Assembly (NCBI GenBank): GCA_002812745.2
Contig: NCSJ02000003.1
Span: 310,001 to 374,000 of the forward strand
Direction: 5' to 3'
DNA length: 64,000 bases
DNA from: Scytalidium lignicola
Lineage: Eukaryota; Ascomycota; Leotiomycetes
Shown piece after piece: positions 1-9,571 of this stretch (the stretch's first letter is position 1; every line of letters starts with the position of its first letter). The notes beneath the pieces are model-generated. The model was given only the letters and a program-made list of their open reading frames with translations, was not told the origin of the DNA and did not search any database. The translations under genes were made by a program, and so were the position numbers.

Positions 1-308
1 GCATTGTTGGAAGGGCATTTAATCAGCCGCCCTTAAATATCCGATTGATTTGGGAAACAGGAGAGTGGGATCCAGTAGCAGGTTATGAGGAATATGAGCT
101 GGATAGCGACTCTGATTATGATGATGATGATTATGATGACAATGGTGTTGATGATAAAAAGGAACTATTGGAAGATATTAGTGATGGAATTGAATCACAT
201 AACAAGGGGCAATGGATCCAGCGGGAGGTTGAAATCGAAGACAGCACTAGACAGATCGGGTTTTGCGTTGATGGTACTAAAGCAAAGGTTCGAGTAGAAT
301 TGAGATAA
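1..308 (+). CDS. 3' end of an unrecognised acidic protein
   Basis: An open frame runs in from the left edge (in frame from position 3) and ends with TGA at 306-308, so only about the last 101 codons are present. The visible part has a strongly acidic tract (Asp/Glu-rich, about positions 90-170) followed by a mixed, charged C-terminus. No domain can be recognised. An ATG at 45 exists, but the frame is open upstream of it, so it is probably internal. The next gene is convergent. Confidence 0.5.
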   Translation, partial: IVGRAFNQPPLNIRLIWETGEWDPVAGYEEYELDSDSDYDDDDYDDNGVDDKKELLEDISDGIESHNKGQWIQREVEIEDSTRQIGFCVDGTKAKVRVELR

Positions 309-829
309 ATTATATTTCTCTACTCTTGCTTTCACCTCAGTACATATAATAATGTAGTTTGACAGACCACAAACCACTAGTATATATTTGCCCATCTTGA
401 GCATGATAATAATATCGGGATAACGATTAATCTATAATTCAATGCTTAGCATTTTTCACCTAGCAAATTTCAGCTTGGCTGTGTCGAAGTCCTCTAATAG
501 ATAATTTCCCGAAATTCCATGACACTGTCTATTGGCTTGCTTCCTTATCCAAACCTGTTGTAAACCCTTCATCCCTATAAGAAACACAGTTGATTTTATA
601 CACAGTATAAGCGAATGTAATGAACTACGCTCCTCACTGCATAATATCTAATAATAAATCAGTTAGCGTGACATAGTCCTCTTTTTCAGTTTGCCTGTAA
701 CTAACTGAAGCAATAGCTTACAAGCTGAGTATAACACCTTGAACGCCAGACGCATCGATATATGAACATCTACCCAAATGCCACAAAGCCAATGACATTA
801 AATTATCCCTTGTGATTTCCAAACTTTCT
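309..829. other. Intergenic, convergent 3' ends
   Basis: The stretch between the stop of the left-edge gene and the stop of the minus-strand zinc-finger gene. It is AT-rich, with many short stop-interrupted frames. I see no gene, tRNA or repeat; it probably holds the two 3' UTRs. Confidence 0.6.
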
Positions 830-1953
830 TTATGACTGATGCAATGAAGCCAAAACAGCTGCTGCCTCTCTCTGATCCTCCACGGGCTGGTCCACTGATG
901 GATTTTCTCCAAGAGCAAACGAAGCGGCCTTGATGTCTTCTGCAGGGGGGAAACTAGCAACCCCGGCTAAAACTTCCTGCCTTCTCTCATGCCAGCTGAC
1001 TTCATTCTTGATAACCTGGTCTAGCAAAATCTCTTTCTCTAGCCATTCTTTCTTCTGTAGCTCTTCCAAGGCAGCGCACTCCCTCTTTAATGCCTCTCCT
1101 TCTTCTTCAGCCCAATGTATCTGTCTTCGTAATAGGCGCCAAAGCTCTTTTGGTCCTCTTGCCTCTTCTTCAGCAGTGAATCCGAGTTCAGATGGATAAG
1201 ATGACTTGAATTCATTGGAAGGCGTTCCGTTCCTCACTCCATTTGGTGANGCGTTTGAGCTCTCGTGGTCTGGGTCATTATTTATATTTTTGAGAATGAG
1301 CTTTAATTTCTGCTTCGAACTTGTTTGGAGAGATTTGGGTATAGGATCTGAGGGTCGAAGAGCTTCAGTCTCGTGGACTGTACGCATATGTTTCGCTAAT
1401 GCGTCAGAACGGGTAAAAGCACGATCGCATTCTGTAAAAGACAATGTTAGAGATATCAGCCAAAACAGAACGCACTTCACGTACCTGGTAATGCGCAGTA
1501 AAATGGTTTCTCTCTTGTGTGGCTTCTCATGTGTGCTTTCAAAGCATATGCGCTCGCATGCGGCATACTCCTCCTCGTACAATCTGACCATTCACATGTG
1601 TATTTCTTCTGCCGTGTCTCTATATGCTCATTATGGATGTGCTCAACTAGTTTGTCCATATTACCCTGATCACCAGCTTGACAACCAACCCAAGAGCAGA
1701 CTGTGACTTGTTCATGGGTATCGTCCTCTTCTGGTCGCATATTGGTAGGAGAGCTAGGAACTTCACCCGAAGTGTCTGAGGATATATCATCGTAGTCCAG
1801 GGGAACTGAAGCGTCCAAGAGAGCTGAATCGCTAAGTTTTTGACGTTTGGCCGGTGGCATAAGAGCCTCTACGGCCATTTGATCTTGTTCTTCGTCCCCG
1901 TCGAAGGCATCAGAGGAGAGAACAGAAAGAGGAGACCCGACAGGCGACTCCAT
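830..1953 (-). CDS. Three-finger C2H2 protein, Iec1-like INO80 subunit
   Basis: Complement(join(830..1431,1485..1953)), 356 aa. The 53 nt intron (1432-1484) has a GTACGT donor and a TTTTACAG acceptor and joins the third finger exactly. Residues 1-80 are acidic and Ser-rich with a basic KRQK patch. Three C2H2-type fingers follow: CSWVGC with a degenerate spacing, CEWSDC...HMRSH, and CALPEC...HMRTVH. The C-terminal half is a Glu/Leu-rich coiled-coil. This layout is that of the fungal INO80 complex subunit related to S. pombe Iec1, which links the Ino80 remodeller to chromatin. Function is inferred from the layout; another GLI/YY1-type finger protein is possible. One n (position 1250) leaves one residue unknown. 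Confidence 0.75.
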
Positions 1954-2507
1954 CTTGAGTTATTGAAAACAGTCAATGAGAGCAGTTAACCTTCTCCAAG
2001 CGCGCTAATAATTGAATTGTGTCGTTTGGATGGTTGTGAGGTAAACTGACGTTCCTTTCTCAGGATTCTAGCAAGTGTCTAGGTACGAGTATAGCGGTAC
2101 CTGTCGAGATCCCGCGCGCCCCACAAGGAGGCTTCGGCTGCCGTAAGCTTTTAATCAGCACTACAGAATTCGATCTTTCAGCTTCAATTCCACTCAGGAT
2201 TACAGCACTAGCAGTCCTCTACCCAAAGTAGCACTAGTTTGTGACAATATCTGGGTTCCTTTTCTAGTGGAGAAGATATAGTTACCACACTAGATAGCAA
2301 GATACCAAAAAAATTTAATGGTGAGCAAAGTTTTGTTTCTTTGACACGTCTACTACCTATGACGATGAAATATAGAGTTCTGCAATACGGAAGGCTTTAA
2401 TCACAAGTCACTGGCGACTTCTCATCACATTATACATTTCTGAGATAGTATATAAATCATGTTATCAAGATGTTACGGATAGAAAGTTTATGAACAGAGC
2501 TGACTCC
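1954..2507. promoter_or_regulatory. Intergenic: promoter of the zinc-finger gene and 3' flank of the reductase
   Basis: Upstream of the minus-strand zinc-finger gene start and downstream of the minus-strand reductase stop. It contains a short GC-rich patch (about 2105-2145) in otherwise AT-rich DNA. No gene or named motif can be supported. Confidence 0.35.
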
Positions 2508-3603
2508 TCAACCTTCCATAAAGGCAGCAGCAGGGCCTCCGTAACGAGCACCAACCGGTTCGAATTTGCTCAAGATTGCATCAATTCCTGCTAGCTCCTC
2601 TTCTGTCAGGGAAACCAGAACTCCGTTCTCGGTGGCATGATCTGCGGTTGAGGCACCTGGGATGGGAATGATCTCTGGGTTTTTGCCCTTCTTCGATAGC
2701 TGGTGAACCCAGCCGAGGGCAAGTTGAGCAGGTGTGCATCCTTTCTTGGCTGCAATCTTCTCAACATTGCGGACGAGCTCTAAGTTGTGTTCAAAAGCAT
2801 CTGGCTGAAACCTTGGAAATAACTTGCGGATTTCACCATCAGGGATATCGTCTGGGCTCTTCAGTTGGCCAGACAAGAAACCGCGACCAATAGGTGAGTA
2901 TCTAGTAGTGCAAGTCAGTAAACGACCTCAACCAGGATATGATCTGTTTATACGTACGCGACAATTGGGATATTCAACTCTCCGCAAGTTTCAGCGACAC
3001 CATTCTTGAAGATGTCCGTCGAAAATAGCGATAACTCTACCTCAACAGCCACGATCTTTGTTACCGCTGCCGCCCTCCGGATGGTAGCTGCGCCCACCTC
3101 TGACAAGGATATCCCGTCGATCTTGCCAGTCTTAACGTACTCTTCCTCGAGGACTTTCATTGTGGTCTCGATCGGGGTTTTCTTGTCCACCCTTGAGCAC
3201 TCGAAGATATCAATCTTCTTCTTGCCGTCGATTAGCTTTATGCAGTTGTCTAGTGAGCGGCGCACTCCTTCTGGACTCGAATCAGGTCCAGAAGGGCCAT
3301 ATCCACCTTTGATGCTCAGGATAACCTTATCCGCATCTTCGGGGTACTTGGCGAAGTATCTTGCCAACAGAGTAAGTGAGTTATGTTCTGGTGTTCCATA
3401 GAATTCCCCTCCATTCCAGAAGTTGCATCCAGCTGCCAGGGCAGCTTTCATAGCTGCAAAGCATCTTTCGTCAGACGGTGGCTGGGGACGCCATGTTAAG
3501 CCTGTAAATGAAGTCAATGCCTGTTCAAATAGAAGTCACGTTGGTACTGACCCATAAGACCATATCCAATGGGCCCGATTTCCTTTCCAAACAGAGTAGT
3601 CAT
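2508..3603 (-). CDS. Aldo-keto reductase, pyridoxal reductase-like
   Basis: Complement(join(2508..2901,2958..3501,3552..3603)), 329 aa; introns of 56 and 50 nt, all phases consistent. The start (MTTLFGKEIGPIGYG) gives the usual AKR N-terminus. Landmarks are GCNFWNGGEFYG (with the catalytic Tyr), IKGGYGPSG (Lys of the tetrad), SLSEVGAATIRRA, the VAYSPIGRGFLSG strand-loop across the second intron, and the cofactor loop IPIPGAS near residue 270. The SLSEV/IRRA segment and FECSRVD resemble S. pombe Plr1 (NADPH-dependent pyridoxal to pyridoxine reduction), which would place it in cytosolic vitamin B6 metabolism. The substrate is inferred; AKR family membership is well supported. Confidence 0.88.
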
Positions 3604-4211
3604 AGCAGCTACGGTTCTATTCTTTCAATATAAGTATATTGGTTGACATAAGCTGCAAATATTTTGAACTATTTGATCCGCGATGAATAGGTCTTCAGGA
3701 AGGCTCTTATAGGATGTGATGCGGACGGAGAAAAGTCATTCAACCGCTACAAACACTGTGCTTTTGCCTTGGGCTCAGGATTAAATCTGAACGATACATC
3801 ACGGACGAGGGAGCGGAACTATATATCGCTAAATCCGACACGACGCGCTTCTACCCCACATCTCGGGCAGTTTCAAAAATTGATTACAATTTTACTCTGA
3901 TCATTAATATCGATGGTTAAGGTTCTTAAAAACACGTCAATATCTACTACGAACTTTCTAGCAGGACGCCAACATATGAGGGTCAAAGACTGTATCAACA
4001 AGTCTAAATCAGGCCATCACCTCTTATACTCCGCTATCATAATCTTGTGCGTGGACAGACATCCATCCATCCAACCCCCTTTTGATAATTCCAACTAGCA
4101 ACTTGACGCAGTCGATGTTCCTAGATACCCTGTTATTGTCGTAAATACTGTCGGCCTAGTGCAATGCCCTCCTAACTATCACAAAGTTCTGCAGCACGAG
4201 GATAGCCATGT
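3604..4211. other. Intergenic between reductase start and membrane-protein stop
   Basis: AT-rich flank. A 61-codon plus-strand frame at 3913-4098 has no recognisable composition and is not supported as a gene. Promoter elements of the reductase presumably lie near 3610-3850, but no specific motif is convincing. Confidence 0.4.
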
Positions 4212-5157
4212 TCACAGGCGCTTTTGGGCTTTCTTTTGGGCCGAAGCAGAGGCGGAGTTCTGGAATGGAAATCCACTTGTCCTCTTGTCGGCTCCAGTTC
4301 TTTTACTTATCCTCCGTGTACTAGAAGCGAACAAAAGACACCATAACCCGACGGCTCCTAAGACTCCAGACCCGAATGTCCCCATCATCAAGCCCCATCT
4401 ACCAGTGGTGTGGTGGCTTACATAGCAGAAAACCGCTGAAGCCGCATGGTAGACAGTAGCAATTGTCGTTACTGCCGATGCGTAAGGCGTTTTAGGGTCC
4501 TCAGCTGCGGACGTTACACCAGCAGATGCTTCTGGAATTTTGTCAGACCGCTTCATAAACGTAGACAGACTGCAACGGATATAAAATTTGTCCGGGCGGA
4601 GAACTTACCTCCTGGGACGGATGACGTCAAAGGGATGGCTCCTGTGAGGACAATAACTAGTATTGCTATCGTCAATAGGTTCAAACCTAGACATCGAGAG
4701 AAATACTCTTCGAGAGCTTGTCTGACGTTAGTATGACCCTTGGAACCAGAGGATTGGACGGACGTACGAGATGGCTCTCGTATTTCTGGTGATAACATGG
4801 CAATAATAACTGTAGGAAAGGCCATGAGTGGAACAGCTTGAAGGGCAAGCCATCCCCCAGTAGCCCACGTGAATGCATCAAAGACCTTGAAGAATGTGTC
4901 AATTCAACCTAGAACCTAGAACTTTCTCCTATAATTGTTATTAAACTCACATCCATATTGTTATTCTTAGGAAAATAAAAGGCAGAATTAATTTGTAGTG
5001 TTGATTGTGAAGATGAAGCTTCAAGGCGTGCAGGATTAACATAGCACATATAGAAGTTCCCCCGGTCATACTGTCGTCATTATAAGGCATTCACTATTAT
5101 TGCCTGAGGCATCTATACCTTAGTGAGGGGTTCTCTGTGGCGTCTCCGAGCATCGGG
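4212..5157 (-). CDS. Four-helix membrane protein of unknown function (5' end unresolved)
   Basis: Supported exons: complement(join(4212..4531,4609..4885,4951..5070,5119..about 5157)). Introns use GTAAGT/TTCCAG, GTGAGT/TTCAAG and GTATAG/CGACAG, in phase. The predicted protein has a polar N-terminal part, then four hydrophobic helices: DAFTWATGGWLALQAVPL onward, LLTIAILVIVLTGAIPL, AVTTIATVYHAASAVFCYV, and MMGTFGSGVLGAVGLWCLLFA. It ends in a basic Lys/Arg/Gln tail. I could not find an ATG that splices cleanly onto the 5119-5157 exon, so the first exon(s) between about 5160 and 5390 are missing from this model. It is divergent from NAR1. No family is recognised; an ER or other endomembrane protein is plausible from the helices and basic tail. 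Confidence 0.6.
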
Positions 5158-5398
5158 CTGAGCCAAGAGATTTTGTGTCCAGCAATTGGGATGCAATTGT
5201 CAGCAGCGGATTTTCCTTAGCAACGACTTACATTCTTAGAACGACTTCACTTCATATTTTTCCCATAGCGGAAATATTTATTTTATCATACTTATCGAGT
5301 CGCATAGTTACATAGCTACAGAGAACAGAACTGCACCGTCACAAACCTGCGTATAACTACGAGGGAGTGAGTGGCGCTGCCCAGGCGCGATCGAAATC
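5158..5398. promoter_or_regulatory. Divergent promoter, membrane protein / NAR1
   Basis: A short interval between the first supported exon of the minus-strand membrane-protein gene and the NAR1 ATG at 5399. Two divergent genes must share this space, and part of it probably encodes the unresolved first exon of the membrane protein. No motif is assigned. Confidence 0.4.
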
Positions 5399-7199
5399 AT
5401 GAGTGCCATCCTGTCGGCAGACGACCTGAACGATTTCATATCTCCAGGTGTAGCGTGTATAAAGCCAGTAGAGATATTACCAGCAGCCAATCCAAGTAGC
5501 GAATCTGTACGTTCTTCCTCTTCCGTTTCAAAGCCTGTCTCTGACAATTCATGATCCACAGGAGACTTACGAAGTCAGTTTCAACAATGAACCAGCAGCA
5601 CCTTCTAATCTCCCTCCTGCCCAAATATCTCTTACAGACTGTTTGGCTTGTTCAGGATGCGTGACTTCTGCCGAGGCTGTGCTGGTATCCTTGCAGTCTC
5701 ACACTGAAGTTTTACAGGCCCTGGATTCAGCACCTGGTCTTCGCCTTCGACGAAATTCTGCTGGCAGAATAGAAGCAGAAAGATTAGAAAATGGTGGGCG
5801 TATATTTGTCGCAAGCATCAGTCCACAGACTCGTGCAAGCATTGCAGCAACGTTCGGCGTCACAGAACCGGAGGCTGGATATATGATTGAGCAGCTTCTC
5901 AGCGGACCGAAGGGCATCAAATCGAGGGCTGTCTACAGAAACGGATTCCAATGGGTTGTCGACACGAATGTTGCGAGGGAAGCGTGTCTAGTTTTGGGGG
6001 TGGATGAGGTTGTGGCGTCCTTACGGAAAGATAATAATGAGAGCACGACAGAACCAAAAACCCCTATATTAACTTCTTCATGTCCTGGTTGGATATGCTA
6101 TGCGGAAAAGACACATCCTCACGTTTTACCACACTTGTCACGGTTAAAATCACCACAAGCACTGATGGGAACGATTTTAAAGACAACGCTTAGTCGAAAG
6201 CTTGGGATTTCTCCAGACAGAATCTGGCACGTTGCTATAATGCCTTGCTTCGATAAAAAGCTCGAGGCTAGCCGTGAGAAACTCACGGACACTATATGGA
6301 ACGGTGATAGCGCCAAGGGTGTGCGCGATGTTGACTGTGTCATCACCAGCAAAGAGTTACTTATGCTTGCTGAGTCCAGAAAGGTCGACTTTCGCTCCTT
6401 ACCTCGCACCCCACTACCATCGATATACCGAGTACCCTTCCCCGACCAAAAATTGCAATCCTTCCTCTTCCCCACTTCTCGGAGGGGTGGTGGTAACTTT
6501 GAACCTGCCGCAGGTACCTCAGGTGGTAACCTATATTATATCCTAAAGCACTTTGAATCACAGTGTCCAGGTGCATCTATCCAATCAACCCGGGGTCGGA
6601 ATGCTGATGTATTAGAATATACCGTTACTTCAGCGAATGGGGAAACTCTCTTTAGAGCCGCTAGATATTACGGTTTCCGTAACATCCAAAATCTTGTTCG
6701 TCGATTAAAACCCAGTAAACCTTCCCGCCTACCTGGTGCGAGACCAGTTGGGAGTGCTAGAAAACCTGGAGGAAAACCCTCGGGTCCTGACTTCTCTTAT
6801 GTCGAAGTCATGGCTTGTCCAGGTGGATGCACCAACGGTGGTGGACAGATCAAGGCTGATGATCCGATAATTACTAGCTCCGAGCCAGGTGAGGAGAAAC
6901 TTGGGCCTCAGGCCCAGAAGGACTGGTTAGCACAGGTGGACGAGGCGTACTTCTCGGGAGAAGAAACTATGAATATCGAGGAAGATACTATGGCTATAGA
7001 CGAGCCAGATTATGCCATAAATGGCGTATCTCCTTACCACGTTAAGGGTATTATGGCGTATTGGGCCGACATTGTGGATGTAGATCTAGACAGGTTGGTA
7101 TATACGAGCTATCGAGAGGTAATCAGTGACGTAGGGAAGAAACCCAGTGACACTGAAAGGGCGATTGAGATTGCAAGCAAGATTGGCGGCGGTTGGTAA
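5399..7199 (+). CDS. NAR1: Cytosolic Fe-S cluster assembly factor NAR1
   Basis: Join(5399..5506,5562..7199), 581 aa; the 55 nt intron has a GTACGT donor and CCACAG acceptor in phase 0. It is an iron-only hydrogenase-like protein of the CIA machinery, passing Fe-S clusters from the Nbp35/Cfd1 scaffold to the Cia1-Cia2-Met18 targeting complex in the cytosol. Visible signatures: N-terminal Cys20 and the CLACSGC motif (Cys63/66/69) for the first [4Fe-4S] cluster; [15 protein letters not shown], the [11 protein letters not shown] block and [15 protein letters not shown] for the second. An acidic insert lies near residues 440-470. The protein ends in a C-terminal Trp (GGGW), as Nar1 proteins do. 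The first exon encodes the conserved [20 protein letters not shown] start, which fixes the initiator. Confidence 0.95.
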
Positions 7200-7215
7200 A
7201 TCTAGAGCAGAGAAA

Positions 7216-8067
7216 TCAACCCCTTTTGACACCTCTATTGGCAAATCCAAATCCAGATCTTCCACTAGCATCAGGTCCCTTCGGGGATCGGATGACCTGT
7301 TCTTCGTCTCGTGGTGTTGATCGCCCAGATCGGGTTGCTTCGTCGCTGCGTTTCTGAATTGCGACTGATCCCGATCTGGGACTGTAATTTGGATCAAATA
7401 GTTCCTTGGAATCGGATCGTATATCTTGCCGGCGGCTGTCGCTCCTATCCCCTCTATCTCCCCTACCCCGCCCTCTACCTCTACCTCTGCTCGATTTCCC
7501 ATCTTCACTTCCTCTAGGTGGGGTAACATTTCCAGGCGATGAACTCCCTGATGGTGTGCCCAAAATCCTTGCCCGAGCTTCGTCATATCTCCTCTGTTTC
7601 TCTTCTCGATCACGCTGCGCCTTCAATCGCAATTCCTCTGGGGTAGGCTGGGCCTTCCTTTCCTCATCGTCCTCGTCAGCCTCGTCCTCTAAGACCAGTT
7701 TAGAGAGCCCAGTCACAGGGTCAATGCGAGAGATTTTGTTTCCAGTAGGTTTCCGGCTAAGAACTTTGAGAGCAGGCTTAAACTCCGTTTTTAAGGGGAC
7801 TGTATCATGAGCTGCCAGGTAGTGAAATGTCTCAGGCTCTTCTCTATGAAGCACAATTAGAGTTAATCCTAGAATATCAATCATAGAATAGTGCCCTTAC
7901 GCAGATTCCCAGATCTTCCTGTTCAGTTCCGCATGCTTTGCTAACCGCTCAGCCTTGGAAAGATTCACCTGCCTCTCCGCCTTTACAGCCTCTGTAACCT
8001 CTGATTTGTCGGCTTGCGCTTCCCAGTCATCATCCCAGGCGTCTGGAATGGTTGTCTTCTTACTCAT
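7216..8067 (-). CDS. SUZ-domain RNA-binding-type protein
   Basis: Complement(join(7216..7843,7901..8067)), 264 aa; the 57 nt intron has a GTAAGG donor and TTCATAG acceptor. The N-terminus has a W-rich acidic segment (DAWDDDWEAQ) and a short charged helix. Residues about 70-140 match the SUZ-type pattern (FKPALKVLSRKP, then an acidic block, then ELRLKAQRDREEKQRRYDEARARI), which in other proteins binds RNA. After that come an RGRGRGRGRGDRGDR Arg/Gly-Asp tract and Ser/Arg-rich repeats ending in KRG. This suggests a cytoplasmic mRNA-binding factor. Its stop is 16 bp from the NAR1 stop in convergent orientation. Specific function is unknown. Confidence 0.75.
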
Positions 8068-8486
8068 TTTCCTCGCGCAATTTAGATGAACTGTATATAC
8101 AAGAGCAGGACGATCAAAGACAAGAGGTGTAAGATTCTCGGCTACTGTAGTGATGTTGCGACCCGTTCCATGGCCGTACTAGACTTCCTGTAGTGGAATG
8201 TGGGGTCCTGCCACTTTAAAGCTTCGATTCCATTATCGATATCCCCGCCTTAATCCATAAATAACTATCCTACCAGGCCAATCATTCCACCGCTGATAAT
8301 ATTTTGTTCTCCATCATTCACAGACCTCTTATATCTGCTGAAGCGGAAATTTTCTAAAATATGTCTTGTATGATATTCACTATGCCTATCTAAACAACAG
8401 CATCAATAATCTTGCGCTCTAACAATCGAACAGCAACACAGCCAACGTCTTCCGACGTTCAAGATACAGAGACCCAAGATCAAGTC
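8068..8486. promoter_or_regulatory. Divergent promoter between SUZ gene and small acidic gene
   Basis: Holds the 5' flank of the SUZ gene and of the small plus-strand gene. Upstream of 8400 there is a branch-point/acceptor-like string (CTAAACAACAG), which hints at an additional 5' exon of the small gene, but the only upstream ATG (8361) would need a 32 nt intron. Confidence 0.35.
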
Positions 8487-8797
8487 ATGAGCGACAGCGC
8501 AGATTCTCCCCAAGAAATACAACATACCCTTGGCGATCACTCTCAAGCTTGGTCTCCCTCTAGTACTCAACACTCCGATGGGCAAGGCGGCGACGCCGAC
8601 AGTGGTGATGCGGACTTTGGTGCGCCAGGCTCGTCGTGGAACACTAAAAAATACCATGAGGACTACGAACGGGCATATTCCACTCTTCTAGATCAGAACT
8701 GGGATCATGGTATGTTAGGCCCTGTATAAGGTATATCAACGAGGCTGTACTAATGATTATGGCGGCAGCGAAATACGGAGATACGGCAGCAAGCTAA
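8487..8797 (+). CDS. Small acidic protein of unknown function
   Basis: Join(8487..8709,8769..8797), 83 aa from the first in-frame ATG. The 59 nt intron has a GTATGT donor, a TACTAATG branch point and a GGCAG acceptor, and the spliced end reads NWDHAKYGDTAAS. The frame is open upstream to 8394, so the N-terminus may be longer (about 113 codons) if a 5' exon exists. Composition is Asp/Ser/Gln-rich with a C-terminal WNTKKYHEDYERAYSTLL helix. I do not recognise the family; the well-formed intron and ordered C-terminus argue for a real gene. Confidence 0.55.
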
Positions 8798-9571
8798 TTC
8801 CAAATGACAAGATGAACGGTTCTAAACGACACAACTTTAGAGATCAGGAATAGATATATGGGGCTTTGGTGGGTAATATTTCCCTCAGACATGGGGTCGA
8901 TAGTAATTGGTGCCTTTGGAGAATCAAGAGCATGAATTTTCGGCTCTCAATATTGTGAGACTGAGGCTGTGTAAACATGCACTCTACTCATCAGTTGCAA
9001 TTAGTATACTTGAGTTATACCAGCTTTGGAAGACATGCAATTCGATATGCAAATACACTCCGTCGGCCTATCGTTGGGATGGTTGGGTTGTTAGGTGTCT
9101 AAAAGTACCCTAGGCAATATCAATGGACACGACGCCTGCTCTATGTTCTAAAGAGTTTGTAGACTTTTCATAGAATATCTTCAAGCTATAAATTATGATT
9201 AGTTGACTCGACTACTTTAGAAGTTCTTCGATCCTGAGGATCATGCACATCTCATATTACTACCGAGGCTTATATGTTGAGCTTAGCAATAAATGGTCTC
9301 CCACCATAATTGACACATGCAACGCCTTTGTTGTTCCATCTAAACATAATAGGAATCTCCTGTTCTCTCCTTTCCTCCTCAAAAGGTGAGACAAATATGT
9401 ATCGGTGAGGTAATAGTTGCCTCATCAGTCACTTAAATTAAAGAAATTTACTAGTTGTAAAGAGAACATAGAATCCGGATAAGCAGGAGCTATAGCAACC
9501 ATAATCATGCAAGTTTTTGTTATTTACAGCAGCTTTGTGCTATTTCAGACCTAGCTCATAATATACTCTGC
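8798..9571. other. Intergenic, AT-rich
   Basis: 774 bp between the small acidic gene and the TRL1 stop. A 68-codon plus-strand frame at 8907-9113 looks random. Nothing else is seen. Confidence 0.5.

Noticed and set aside
3913..4098. 61-codon plus-strand frame upstream of the reductase
   Set aside because: No domain, signal or intron support; it lies in the probable promoter.
4570..4608. 39 nt intron in the membrane-protein gene ending at the first CAG
   Set aside because: It keeps the phase but runs into a stop; the next acceptor (TTCCAG at 4532) restores the hydrophobic C-terminal half.
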